Source of the DNA: an uncultured Lentisphaeraceae bacterium
GTDB taxonomy: Bacteria > Verrucomicrobiota > Kiritimatiellia > RFP12 > DVOR01
Reading direction: 5' to 3'
Assembly: GCA_949289005.1 (NCBI GenBank)
Contig: CASEMQ010000070.1
Span: 62,001-126,000 of the forward strand
Length of the DNA: 64,000 nucleotides
How positions within the stretch are numbered: position 1 is the stretch's first letter; each line of letters starts with the position of its first letter. Under the pieces are notes generated by a model. The model saw only the letters and a list, made by a program, of their open reading frames with translations. It was not told the origin of the DNA and searched no databases. A program made the translations under genes and the position numbers. This document shows, piece after piece, positions 1 to 9,222 of this stretch.

Positions 1-2
1 GT

Positions 3-3000
3 ATCGAGGTCGTCAATGCCGCGCAGTTGCAGGCCGCCACGGATGCCTCGCTGACGATTGACACGCTCAAGGGCAACGGCACCGTCTCCTTTGACGGCAA
101 TGTAACCATCGGTTCCGCGTTGGTCCAGGAAGGCACCACGCTGACCTTTGACAATCATCCCCTCTCCGAAGGGGCGGCCACTTTGGAGGCCGTCTCCGGC
201 ACCGGCACCGTTATCTTCGGCAAGTTGGGTGCCGCCGGCACCACCGGCGTCCAGAAGGTCGCCGATGCCTTGGAGGCCGGCAACTTCACCGGCACTCTCT
301 CCTTCCTTGTCGGCACCGGATCCTCCTCCGAGGAGCAGGATTATCTGGAGGTCGACTTCGCGGCCACCGACGTCCCGCGGCTTCCCTACACCCTCGCCGT
401 CCAGCCCGGGCAGACCCTCGTCATGCGCCTCGACCAGTACGCCGATTCCAAGATCCTCTGGCCCGAGGACTGCTCCGCGGTCAAACTCATCCTTGTCGAG
501 GCCGGCCCCTTTGGCGGCGAGGCAACCATCCCTGCCTGGCCCGAGGATGTCGCCTTTGAGTTCCATCGCTACGACACCGCCGACGGCATCCCCGGCGCCG
601 CCGACACCCACAAAGATCTCGACGAGTTCTATCCCGGCGCCCTCTTTGACCCCTATGAGGTCTTCCCCAACGTCAACCAGGGCACCGTCGACCTCACATG
701 GGAGGAGCCCGTCCTCTCCGGTAAGGTCGCCTGGCTTGACATGGAGTTCAACGGCAATTCCAAGAACACCGGCTGGTTCAGCCTCGGCGACGAGGACCAG
801 AACGGTATGCTCAGAGGTGCCGCAGGAAGCTTGGGTGCCGGAAGCGAAGGCGAGTTGATTCCGGATTCGGCAGAAGCGTATGATACGACGCATAACCCTC
901 AATCCAAGGGCATCAACATCGACTATAAGCCGTATATCGCACCGGCCTCCTTCAGCCTTCCGGAGGAGCAGTGGAGTTTGGTCACGCGTATCATGATGCC
1001 GGAATACAGCAATATGTCCGTCTTGACCATCGGCGCGAACTATGACGACACCACGGGTGACAGTGGCGCGACGTACGAAACGGACGGCTATTCCGTCTTG
1101 GCCTTGGCTGTCGGTGCGCTGAAGGGAGATCGTCGGAACAACGACACGGAGGGCGACGAGCTTATCCTGTGGTATATCCCGAAGAACTCGACCGAGGAGA
1201 TGGTCAAGTTGGCGACCGCCACTGTCCCCTGCATCACGGAATCGCAACACTTGGTCTCGATTCTCTTCGACCGTGGGCTCGTCGAGGTGTGGCTGAACGG
1301 CAATCGCCTGATTCGCACGCAGTTGCCCGCCGGCGCGAAAATCGGCCCCGGCCTTCAGGTTGGGTCGCTCATGGGCGGCGCGAATCTCGACGGTGACTTG
1401 AAGGATACGATTCTTGGCATTGAAACCAAAGGGACTAATCCTTCCGATCCCGGCACGGTGGACTTCATCCGCGTGTACAACGGCTTGCTCTCGGAATCCG
1501 CGCTGAACGCGTTGGTCTGCGATTATCCTTACATCCACAAGGAGGCGGGTAACAGTGACGTCATTCGTGACATCCGCTATGTCCGCGAATTGAATGGCGG
1601 CGAGATCCTCTGGGTGGACGATTCGAAGCCTTGGCGTCGCGAATATAAAGGCGATTCTGGGTGGTGGTATAGGAGCCGCGAGGGAGTTGTAACAGAAGAG
1701 GATGATTATGTCGAGCCTGCCGAGGGCGCCATTATCGTGCTCAACTGTACGCGCGACACGACAATCTATGTGAACACCAAGAAGGGCGGCGTTTTCCCCT
1801 CCGCTGACCGTACATACGCCCAATTGATCGTCGAAGGCGGTGCCCGCGTGACGATTCGCCCCTATGATGATGAGTCCACGGAAACGTTGGACTGGGAGAC
1901 GGCTACTGACGAGGACGGCAACTATCTGTATGGGCGTCTCTACTTCTCCGGTGGTGCCGGCGAGGCCGTGGCATTGCATGCCCGTGATGAGGCCACGGAC
2001 CACAATCAAAGCGGTTCCGGCTCCGCCGCGGCTTGCTTCGTGCACGACGCGATTCTGTATGCCTCGGTCTGCGATTTGTCGCGAGACGCGGTGCGCCTGT
2101 TCCACACTGAGAGTCTCTTTGATGAGCATACGGCGCGTCTTCAGATGTTCGCGGACGAGGCGCGTATGCGCGGCGAGACGCGTGATGTCGTCGAATGCCA
2201 CTTGACCGGCCAGGTCTCCGGGCAGGGCTATCTTGAGATCACTCCTGACACCTCATTGAACCCGGCCTATGAGCAGGTCTCCACGCACGTGTATGTCCAA
2301 AACTTCATTCCCGCGACGAGCGAATGGTTGATTACGGATACGACCGAGACCAACGAGCATAACAGTTCGTTCACTAGCTCCGGTGGCTCCCTCAACGTCG
2401 GCAAGGGCGGTCTGTATGCCCGCTATGCGAAATATCCCGGTCCGCTGTACCTGGAGCTGAACGTCGACCAACTCGCCGCGGGCGAGGGGAACCTTGCGGA
2501 TCAGGAGTGGTATAGCTTCGGGTATCATGGCGACACGGCGGCGGAGACGCGTTCGCGCCTCGCGCCGGAGAAGCCGAAGTCCGCCAATGCCTTCGAGGAG
2601 GCATCCGCGCTCTACATCCGCCTGAAGGATGGGGACACGGACGACGTGCTCCGCGTGAGCGCGGACAAGCGAATCGCGGATCTGACCATCGCGGCCCCGA
2701 AAAAAGACGACGAGGCGACCACCGAATCGCTCCGCATCCTGCCTTCCCAGGACGACAAGCGCCTGACCGTGACGGACAGCGTGACGACGGCGCGCCGCCT
2801 GGAGGTCTACGACGTCGAGGCGAATGCCGGCGCGACCGGCGAGGGCGTGGATGGCATCCAGCTGGAGCCCCGCGAGGAGATCGTGGGTGACACGGAGGGT
2901 GGCACAACGACCGTCATCGAGACGGGCACGTTGCTTCATGGCGTGGGCCAAGGCGCGTTCGTGGCCGGCAACACGAAGGTGGAATACCCGCTGGACGGCT

Positions 3001-4604
3001 CCACCATCGCGCGGATTGAGAGCGTGAATGCGGTCACCTTCGCGGCGGCGCAGGATCTCTCGGCGACGACGTTGGCGGCGGCCGAGGAGGCGATTGTGGA
3101 GCAGACGGGTGCGGACAATGGCTTTCTCGCGAAGGCGATGGAATTGGCCCAAGGGAGCCGCTTCCGCTTCGCCTCCTCGGCGGCGACGGTCGATGAGGGG
3201 ATCACCCTCACGGGCGACGCGACGCTGGAAGGTACGGGCACGGCGGCGAAGCTGACGCCGACCGAGGGCGTCAAGGGCCGGGCCGGCACGGAGACGCTGA
3301 CGCTCGACGCGGCGTACGGCGCGGACTGGAAGCTCCTGAACGACGAGGTAGGCAACCTGCCGCTGACGAAGGCGGGCGCGGGCGTGGCGGACATCGCCAC
3401 CGACCTGCCGCCGAACGCGGGCTTCGTGAACGTCCAAGAAGGCACGCTCGCCGTGGCGACGGGCCTCGCGGGCGAGGGTCAGGCCGTCGGCCAGAAGAGC
3501 CTGAAGGTGGCCGAGGGCGCGACGCTCGCGCCGACCTCCGGCACCATCGACACGGATGTGCTGGCGGAGATCCCCGCCGAACAGAGCGTCTCGGGCCTGG
3601 GCCGCATCGCCGGCACGCTGCGTCTGGAGACGGGCGCGACGCTCGATGCCACCGACGTGACGGACGACCTCTCCCTCTCCGTGCGCGACGTGCAGACCGA
3701 CGGCCTGACGGCTTTGGCGGACGTGAACGTTTCCTTGCCCGCGAACACGCAGGAGGGGCTCGTCTTCCTCCGCTCGGACGAAGAGTCGCTGAACTGGACG
3801 GCCCGTGCGCGTCTGTTGGCGACCGACGCCGACGCGACCCGCTGGGACGTGTTGCTACGGTATCGTCGTGACGCGGAGGAGGCCGTTGAGGGCACGAACT
3901 ATCTGGTCGGTGCCGCCGGCCTGAGCGTGCCGAACCCCGACGCCATCCCCGGCGACATCCCCGAGGGCGAGCGTCCCGGCGATGATGACCTGGCGGGCAA
4001 CAAGTGGCCCGAGGGCTCCGAGGATGAACCCGCCGTCGACGACGAGGTGACCGACCAGATTCAGGGCGGCGGCAACGTCGCCGGCGAGGCGGAAGGTTAC
4101 ACGATGGCCAACCACAAGTGGTTGATGGCCCCCGAGATTGCCAACGCCTACGCGTGCTTCGGCAACGTCTGGACCATCGCCCCCCGCTCCCTCGACCCGC
4201 AGAGCGAGGACTACGCCACGCGCGACCTGTTGATGGCCTATGAGTTCGGCATCTCGCGCATGGCCTTCTCGGAGGATGGCAAGTCCCTCGTGGTCGAGGT
4301 CACGCTTCGCAATGCCCTCGGGAACTGCAGCTACTTCACGCCGGCGCAACTCCAGGGCGCGGACAAGCTCACGCCCATCTTCCTGCCCGGCGTGCGGATC
4401 GAGATCTCCGGTTCCGATGGCACCGCCATCGATGGCGTGCGTGAACTCACGGCGGACGAGGCCAAGACCTATGGCCTGGCACCCAACGTGCCCGCCAATG
4501 AGGCCGCGCGTTGGTTCCTCGTGCCCTATGACGAGGCACACTTCCCCGCGGGCGTGGCGACGGGGCTGACGGTTCGCGCGCTCCCGCCCACGGAGGCGAA
4601 GTAA
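3..4604 (+). CDS. Giant LamG-type surface/secreted protein, 5' partial
   Basis: The reading frame is open from base 3, so the true start and any signal peptide lie outside the window; about 1534 residues are visible. Residues roughly 230-500 (counting from the first visible Met at base 27) resemble a concanavalin A/LamG-like sandwich, with phrases such as LVEVWLNGNRL and VDFIRVYNGLLSESAL. The first 130 residues and the part from about 880 to 1250 are Gly/Thr/Ala-rich repetitive beta-strand sequence (GTGTVIFGK, GDATLEGTGTAAKL) typical of autotransporter-like beta-helix passengers. I see no catalytic motif, C-terminal membrane anchor or PEP-CTERM tail. It is probably an exported adhesin or glycan-binding protein. 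The family assignment is by style, not by a strong motif. Confidence 0.7.
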   Translation: MEVVNAAQLQAATDASLTIDTLKGNGTVSFDGNVTIGSALVQEGTTLTFDNHPLSEGAATLEAVSGTGTVIFGKLGAAGTTGVQKVADALEAGNFTGTLSFLVGTGSSSEEQDYLEVDFAATDVPRLPYTLAVQPGQTLVMRLDQYADSKILWPEDCSAVKLILVEAGPFGGEATIPAWPEDVAFEFHRYDTADGIPGAADTHKDLDEFYPGALFDPYEVFPNVNQGTVDLTWEEPVLSGKVAWLDMEFNGNSKNTGWFSLGDEDQNGMLRGAAGSLGAGSEGELIPDSAEAYDTTHNPQSKGINIDYKPYIAPASFSLPEEQWSLVTRIMMPEYSNMSVLTIGANYDDTTGDSGATYETDGYSVLALAVGALKGDRRNNDTEGDELILWYIPKNSTEEMVKLATATVPCITESQHLVSILFDRGLVEVWLNGNRLIRTQLPAGAKIGPGLQVGSLMGGANLDGDLKDTILGIETKGTNPSDPGTVDFIRVYNGLLSESALNALVCDYPYIHKEAGNSDVIRDIRYVRELNGGEILWVDDSKPWRREYKGDSGWWYRSREGVVTEEDDYVEPAEGAIIVLNCTRDTTIYVNTKKGGVFPSADRTYAQLIVEGGARVTIRPYDDESTETLDWETATDEDGNYLYGRLYFSGGAGEAVALHARDEATDHNQSGSGSAAACFVHDAILYASVCDLSRDAVRLFHTESLFDEHTARLQMFADEARMRGETRDVVECHLTGQVSGQGYLEITPDTSLNPAYEQVSTHVYVQNFIPATSEWLITDTTETNEHNSSFTSSGGSLNVGKGGLYARYAKYPGPLYLELNVDQLAAGEGNLADQEWYSFGYHGDTAAETRSRLAPEKPKSANAFEEASALYIRLKDGDTDDVLRVSADKRIADLTIAAPKKDDEATTESLRILPSQDDKRLTVTDSVTTARRLEVYDVEANAGATGEGVDGIQLEPREEIVGDTEGGTTTVIETGTLLHGVGQGAFVAGNTKVEYPLDGSTIARIESVNAVTFAAAQDLSATTLAAAEEAIVEQTGADNGFLAKAMELAQGSRFRFASSAATVDEGITLTGDATLEGTGTAAKLTPTEGVKGRAGTETLTLDAAYGADWKLLNDEVGNLPLTKAGAGVADIATDLPPNAGFVNVQEGTLAVATGLAGEGQAVGQKSLKVAEGATLAPTSGTIDTDVLAEIPAEQSVSGLGRIAGTLRLETGATLDATDVTDDLSLSVRDVQTDGLTALADVNVSLPANTQEGLVFLRSDEESLNWTARARLLATDADATRWDVLLRYRRDAEEAVEGTNYLVGAAGLSVPNPDAIPGDIPEGERPGDDDLAGNKWPEGSEDEPAVDDEVTDQIQGGGNVAGEAEGYTMANHKWLMAPEIANAYACFGNVWTIAPRSLDPQSEDYATRDLLMAYEFGISRMAFSEDGKSLVVEVTLRNALGNCSYFTPAQLQGADKLTPIFLPGVRIEISGSDGTAIDGVRELTADEAKTYGLAPNVPANEAARWFLVPYDEAHFPAGVATGLTVRALPPTEAK

Positions 4605-4638
4605 ACAGAGCATTTGCTCCTTGCACACACCAAGGAGC

Positions 4639-4670
4639 GACCCCGGAGGGCATTGCCCCCGGGTTTTTTT
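4639..4670 (+). terminator. Rho-independent terminator after the surface protein
   Basis: CCCGG-A-GGG pairs with CCC-CCGGG around a five-base loop, followed directly by seven T. It lies 35 bases after the stop codon and separates the surface protein from the recN operon. Confidence 0.85.
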
Positions 4671-4712
4671 GTCCTTTTCCCGGCAATTGCGTGGCGGCGC
4701 GGGGGTGGTTTT

Positions 4713-4721
4713 TGGTATGCT
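4713..4721 (+). promoter_or_regulatory. Extended -10 promoter of recN operon
   Basis: TGGTATGCT sits just nine bases before the recN ATG, and no ribosome binding site is visible. The transcript would start at or next to the ATG. No good -35 is present at the right distance. Confidence 0.5.
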
Positions 4722-4730
4722 AGGGACACT

Positions 4731-6410
4731 ATGTTGGTGCGGTTGGCAGTTCGAAATCTGGCGGTGGTCGAGGCGGCGGAGGTGCCGTTCGGCCCGGGGC
4801 TCAACGTGATCACGGGCGAGACGGGCGCGGGCAAGTCCGTGCTGATGGGGGCGTTGCATTTGGTGCTGGGGGAGCGCGCGGAGCGCACGTTGATCCGGAC
4901 GGGGGCCGGGGAGGCGGCGGTGAGCGCGGTCTACGAGCTGGCGGACACGCGGGCGGTGGACGCGGTGTTGGCGGAGGCGGGGCTGGCGCCGTGCGAGGAG
5001 GGGACGTTGATTTTGCGGCGGACGCTCGCGGCGAACGGCACGGGGCGCATCCGGGTGAACGACGCGCCGGCGACGGCGGCGTTGTTGCGGCGCCTGGCGC
5101 CGTTGCTGACGGACATCCACGGGCCGAACGACAATCTGTCGTTGCTGGACGAGACGTTCCAGTTGCGGTTGCTGACGGCCTATGCGGGGGCGGACGCGGA
5201 GGAGGCGGCGTACGCGGCGCGGTGGGCGGCGTTGGGGGAGGCGCGGGCGCGGTTGCGTGAGGCGGTGGGGAACCCGGGGGAGCGCGAGGCGGAGCTGGGG
5301 CGACTGGCTTTCGAGGCGGAGGAAATCCGCGTGGTGAACCCGACCGCGGAGGACGGGGAGCCGCTTTTGGAGCGCCATCGGGCGGCGGCGAACGCGGGGG
5401 AGATCTTGTCGGTGGGGAACGCGCTGACGGAGCGTTTGACGGATGGGGAGAACGCGCTTTCCGAGCAACTGATGGAGGTGCACCGGGCGTTGCGGTCGCT
5501 GGAGGGGCTGTTGCCGGAGGCGGAGGCTTGGGGGGAGGAGCTGTCGGGGGCGCAGGTGCAGCTGCAGGAGCTGTCGCGGGCCATCGCGGTGCGGCTGTCG
5601 CAGGTGGAGGCGGACCCGGAGGAGTTGGGGCGGCTGGAGGCGCGGTTGGGGCAAATCCAGCGGCTGAAGCGGAAGTATGGCCCCACGTTGGAGGATGTGC
5701 TGGCGCATTGGGAGGCGGTGCGGGCGCGGCAGACGGAGCTGAACGACGCGGAGGGGGCCATCGAGCGTCTGCGCCAACGGGTGGCCGAGGCCGAGGCGGC
5801 GTTGCGCGCGGCGGGGGAGGCGTTGCGGGCGCGGCGGGTGGCGGCGGCGCCGAGGCTGTCGGCGGCCATCACGGCGGAGTTGCGGGATCTGGGGTTCGCG
5901 CAGGCGTCGTTTCCCATCGCGGTGGAGCCATGCGAGGCGGGGCCGACGGGGATGGACCGGGCGGTCTTCCGGTTCGAGCCGAACCCGGGCGAGGCGGCGC
6001 GGCCGTTGGCGGAGATTGCGTCGTCGGGCGAGATCGCGCGTGTGATGCTGGCGGTGAAGGTGATTTTGGCGCGGCACGACGCCACGCCGACCTTGGTCTT
6101 CGACGAAATCGACGCGAACGTGGGCGGCGAGACGGGGCGGCGCGTGGGGCAGAAGTTGGCGCGACTGGCGGAAAGCGCGCAGGTGCTCTGCATCACGCAC
6201 CAGCCGCAGGCGGCCGTCTACGGGCGGGACCATTTCCGCGTGAGCAAGTCCGTGGAGGGCGGGCGGACGGTGACGCGTATCGTGCGGCTCACGCCCGCGG
6301 AGCGGGTGGGGGAGATCGCGCGGATGTTGGGCGGGGGCGACGCGGCCCTCCGCCACGCGCAGGCCATGTTGGCCGCGCGGGAACCCGAACAGACGGAACT
6401 TGGCCTATGA
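4731..6410 (+). CDS. recN: DNA repair protein RecN
   Basis: SMC-like ATPase that gathers DNA ends in recombinational double-strand-break repair; cytoplasmic. The 559-residue product has the Walker A motif GETGAGKS near residue 30, a central coiled coil (about 160-370), an ABC-type signature SSGEIARVMLAVK near residue 430 and Walker B LVFDEIDANVGGE near residue 457. Length and domain order match RecN. The start at 4731 gives the canonical N-terminus (MLVRLAVRNLAVVE); the open frame upstream runs through the terminator and is not used. There is no Shine-Dalgarno; an extended -10 lies nine bases upstream. Its stop overlaps the next start (ATGA), so it heads a six-gene operon. Confidence 0.96.
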   Translation: MLVRLAVRNLAVVEAAEVPFGPGLNVITGETGAGKSVLMGALHLVLGERAERTLIRTGAGEAAVSAVYELADTRAVDAVLAEAGLAPCEEGTLILRRTLAANGTGRIRVNDAPATAALLRRLAPLLTDIHGPNDNLSLLDETFQLRLLTAYAGADAEEAAYAARWAALGEARARLREAVGNPGEREAELGRLAFEAEEIRVVNPTAEDGEPLLERHRAAANAGEILSVGNALTERLTDGENALSEQLMEVHRALRSLEGLLPEAEAWGEELSGAQVQLQELSRAIAVRLSQVEADPEELGRLEARLGQIQRLKRKYGPTLEDVLAHWEAVRARQTELNDAEGAIERLRQRVAEAEAALRAAGEALRARRVAAAPRLSAAITAELRDLGFAQASFPIAVEPCEAGPTGMDRAVFRFEPNPGEAARPLAEIASSGEIARVMLAVKVILARHDATPTLVFDEIDANVGGETGRRVGQKLARLAESAQVLCITHQPQAAVYGRDHFRVSKSVEGGRTVTRIVRLTPAERVGEIARMLGGGDAALRHAQAMLAAREPEQTELGL

Positions 6411-7990
6411 TTCCCCTTGCTTCCCCGACGCTTTTTCTCTACGGCCCGCCGGCCACCGGCAAATCCACCTGCGCGCAGAACCTCGCCGTCGTCTTGGGCA
6501 AAACGGCGATAGACTTGGACACGGAGGTGGAGCGGCGCGTGGGGATGTCCATCCCCGAGTATGTGGCCAAGGCGGGGGCGACGGCGTTCCGCGATGCCGA
6601 GAGCGAGACGTTGCGGGCGCTTTGCGCGCGTCGGCCCGACGCGGTGGTCGCCTTGGGCGGCGGCACGTTGTTGCGCCCCGAGAACCGTGCGTGCGTGGAG
6701 GCGTGCGGGCCGGTGGTGTGCATCCGGACGCCCATGGAGGTGCTGGCGCGGCGGGTGGAGCGCAAGGCGGGGAGCCGCCCCTTCTCGAAGGACGCGGAGG
6801 CGTTGCGCAAGACGGTGGAGGAACGGCTGGAACATTACGATTCGTTCCCGTTGTGCGTGACGTTGCTGGGCGATCCGCCGCCGCAGGAGGTGTGGCCGCG
6901 CGTGTTGGCGGCCTTTGGGCGCTATCGCGTGGCGGGCATGGCCTCGCCGTATCTGGTGGAGGTGGCGCCGGGGGCCTTCGCGGAGTTGCCGCGCGTGCTG
7001 GCGCGGTTGGAGCCCGCGCCGCGCCATCTGCTTTTGGTGGGCGATTCCAACACGCTCCCGCTTTACAGGGAGAAGGTTTTCGCGGCCTTGGGGCGCGAGG
7101 TGCCGTGCCACGCGATTCCCGCGGGCGAGGCCCACAAGACGCTGGCCACCGTGGAGCGGATTTGGGAGGCCATGTTGCGCGCGGGGCTGGAGCGCGGCGA
7201 TTTGGCGTTGGCGCTCGGCGGCGGCGTGGTGGGCGACCTGACGGGCTTTGCCGCGGCGGCGTGGCTGCGCGGGATCCGTTGGCTGAACCTGCCGACGAGC
7301 CTGCTGGCGATGGTGGATGCCGGGGTGGGGGGCAAGACGGGCGCGGATTTGCCTGCGGGCAAGAACCTGATCGGCGCCTTCCATCCGCCCTGCGCGGTGC
7401 TCTCGGACACCGAGACGTTGGCGACGTTGCCCGAGCGCGAATGGCGTTGCGGTTTGGCGGAGACCTTCAAGCACGCGGTGATCGGCGACCCGGGGCTGAT
7501 GACGCTCTTGGGCGACTTCGCGGCGCGGCGGGGTGACGTCGATTTCCTGACGCAGCTGGTCATCCGCTCGGTGGGCGTGAAAATCCGCGCCATCCAGGAA
7601 GACCCGTTCGAGAAGACGGGGCGGCGCGCGGCGCTGAACCTGGGGCATACGGTGGGGCACGCCGTGGAGGCCGCGAGCGCGTTCACGGTGGCGCATGGCG
7701 AGGCCGTGGCCATCGGCACGGTGGCGGCGGCACGCATCGCCGAACGGATCGGGCTGGCGCGGCCGGGGCTTGCGCAGACCCTCAAGGTGGGGCTGGAGGC
7801 GCTGGGGCTGCCCACCGAAATCCCGGCCGGGATGGCGCCGGCGACGCTGCGGGACTATCTTTCTCACGACAAAAAGAAGGCCGGCGGCCAGGTGCGCTTC
7901 GCGTTGCCCAAGGCCATCGGCGAGGTTCAGACCGGTTGCACGGTGCCGGAGGAGGTGCTCAATGGGATTCTTGCAGGACAACGGGCTTGA
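6407..7990 (+). CDS. aroKB: Bifunctional shikimate kinase / 3-dehydroquinate synthase (AroK-AroB fusion)
   Basis: Two enzymes of the shikimate pathway in one 527-residue chain. Residues 1-170 are shikimate kinase: Walker A GPPATGKST near residue 13, the shikimate-binding FRDAE, and the LGGGT loop. Residues about 180-527 are the NAD- and metal-dependent 3-dehydroquinate synthase: LALGGGVVGDLTGF, GVGGKTGADLPAGKN and the metal ligand HTVGH. The two steps are not consecutive in the pathway. The gene starts inside the recN stop (ATGA), so it is translationally coupled, and its end overlaps the hexokinase start by 29 bases. Confidence 0.95.
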   Translation: MIPLASPTLFLYGPPATGKSTCAQNLAVVLGKTAIDLDTEVERRVGMSIPEYVAKAGATAFRDAESETLRALCARRPDAVVALGGGTLLRPENRACVEACGPVVCIRTPMEVLARRVERKAGSRPFSKDAEALRKTVEERLEHYDSFPLCVTLLGDPPPQEVWPRVLAAFGRYRVAGMASPYLVEVAPGAFAELPRVLARLEPAPRHLLLVGDSNTLPLYREKVFAALGREVPCHAIPAGEAHKTLATVERIWEAMLRAGLERGDLALALGGGVVGDLTGFAAAAWLRGIRWLNLPTSLLAMVDAGVGGKTGADLPAGKNLIGAFHPPCAVLSDTETLATLPEREWRCGLAETFKHAVIGDPGLMTLLGDFAARRGDVDFLTQLVIRSVGVKIRAIQEDPFEKTGRRAALNLGHTVGHAVEAASAFTVAHGEAVAIGTVAAARIAERIGLARPGLAQTLKVGLEALGLPTEIPAGMAPATLRDYLSHDKKKAGGQVRFALPKAIGEVQTGCTVPEEVLNGILAGQRA

Positions 7991-9212
7991 CCCGGCCAAC
8001 ATCGACGCGGAAGCCATTCTGCGCGATTTCATGAAGGACATGGAGGCCGGCTTGCGCGGCGATCCGGAGGGGCTGGCGATGTTGCCTTCCGCCTTCACGC
8101 TCTCGAACGACGTGCCGCGCAACGTGGAGGTGCCGGCCTTTGACGTGGGCGGCACGAATATCCGCTCGGCGCGCGTGCGCTTCAACGCCGAGGGGCACCC
8201 CACGGTGCTCAACCAACTGCGCGGCTACATGCCGGGCTCGCGCGGGCCGGTGGATCACGAGACCTTCTATCGCACGTTGTGCGACGTGTTGGCCCCGAAC
8301 ATCCGCCCCGGGGAAACGTTGGGCTACTGCTTCTCCTATCCGGCCGACCAAGACGGGAAGTTGCTCTTCTGGACCAAGGGCATCCAGGCGGAGGCCATCG
8401 TCGGCTCCAACGTCGGGCTCGGTCTCGCGGACGCGTTGGCGGCGCGCGGGATCCCCGGGTGCCGCGTTCGCGTGCTCAACGACACCGTCGCGACCCTCTT
8501 GGCGGCCATCGCCCACAAGGACGGCGCGTCGCGCGCCGGCAACGTGGGCTTCATCTTGGGCACGGGCACCAACACGGCCTATGCCGAGCGCACGGCCAAC
8601 GTGACCAAAAACCCGGGGCTGCCGCCGGACGCGCTGGTGCCCATCAATTGCGAGTCGGGGAGTTTCATCCATTTCCCGCGCTCCCTCTTCGATGTGCGCT
8701 ACGAGGCGGAAAGCGGCAACGGGCGCGCGTTGTGGGAGCGATGCATCTCGGGCGTCAATCTGGGCGCGATCGGCACGCTGATCCTTCATGGCGCCGCCAA
8801 GGAGGGGCTCTTCACGCCAGGCTTGCGCGACAACCTGCTCTCGCGCACCTTCACGAACATCGAGCTGGACGACTTCTGCGCCGGCCGCCGCACCGAGATC
8901 ATCTACTGCACGGCGGAGGAGGCGCGCGCCATCCGCGGCTTGCTTCTGCCGCTCTACGAGCGCGCGGCCATCTTCTCGGCCATCAACATCTCCGCCGCCG
9001 CGTTGGCCTCCGCCCATGCGCGGGGCTGCCGCGAGGGCGTGATCCGCGTGAACGCCGATGGTTCCACCTTCTGGAAGACGGCGTGCGTGCCCTTCGTGGA
9101 CATCGTGCGCAAGACGGTGGACAAACTGATCGGCCCGCGGGGCTTTTCCTGCGAGCTGTTGCAAATCGACGACGCGCCGTTGGTCGGCGCCGCGCTTGCC
9201 GCCGCGCATTGA
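7962..9212 (+). CDS. Hexokinase of the eukaryotic-type family
   Basis: ATP-dependent phosphorylation of glucose or another hexose at the entry to glycolysis; cytoplasmic. The 416 residues contain the phosphate-binding FDVGGTNIRSARV near residue 65, the family signature GYCFSYPADQDGKLLFWTKG, the catalytic-Asp region VLNDTVATLLA, and the adenosine loop FILGTGTNTAYAE. These mark the hexokinase family found in eukaryotes and in Bacteroides rather than the bacterial ROK or Glk families. GGAGG eight bases before ATG 7962 decides the start, which lies inside the end of aroKB. Sugar specificity cannot be read from the sequence. Confidence 0.9.
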   Translation: MGFLQDNGLDPANIDAEAILRDFMKDMEAGLRGDPEGLAMLPSAFTLSNDVPRNVEVPAFDVGGTNIRSARVRFNAEGHPTVLNQLRGYMPGSRGPVDHETFYRTLCDVLAPNIRPGETLGYCFSYPADQDGKLLFWTKGIQAEAIVGSNVGLGLADALAARGIPGCRVRVLNDTVATLLAAIAHKDGASRAGNVGFILGTGTNTAYAERTANVTKNPGLPPDALVPINCESGSFIHFPRSLFDVRYEAESGNGRALWERCISGVNLGAIGTLILHGAAKEGLFTPGLRDNLLSRTFTNIELDDFCAGRRTEIIYCTAEEARAIRGLLLPLYERAAIFSAINISAAALASAHARGCREGVIRVNADGSTFWKTACVPFVDIVRKTVDKLIGPRGFSCELLQIDDAPLVGAALAAAH

Positions 9213-9222
9213 GGAGCGCCCC

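Noticed and set aside
2253-3437. Long open frames opposite the surface protein gene, and many similar antisense frames under other genes
   Set aside because: They are the usual mirror frames of GC-rich coding sequence: Arg/Ala/Pro-rich composition, no domains, no ribosome binding sites.
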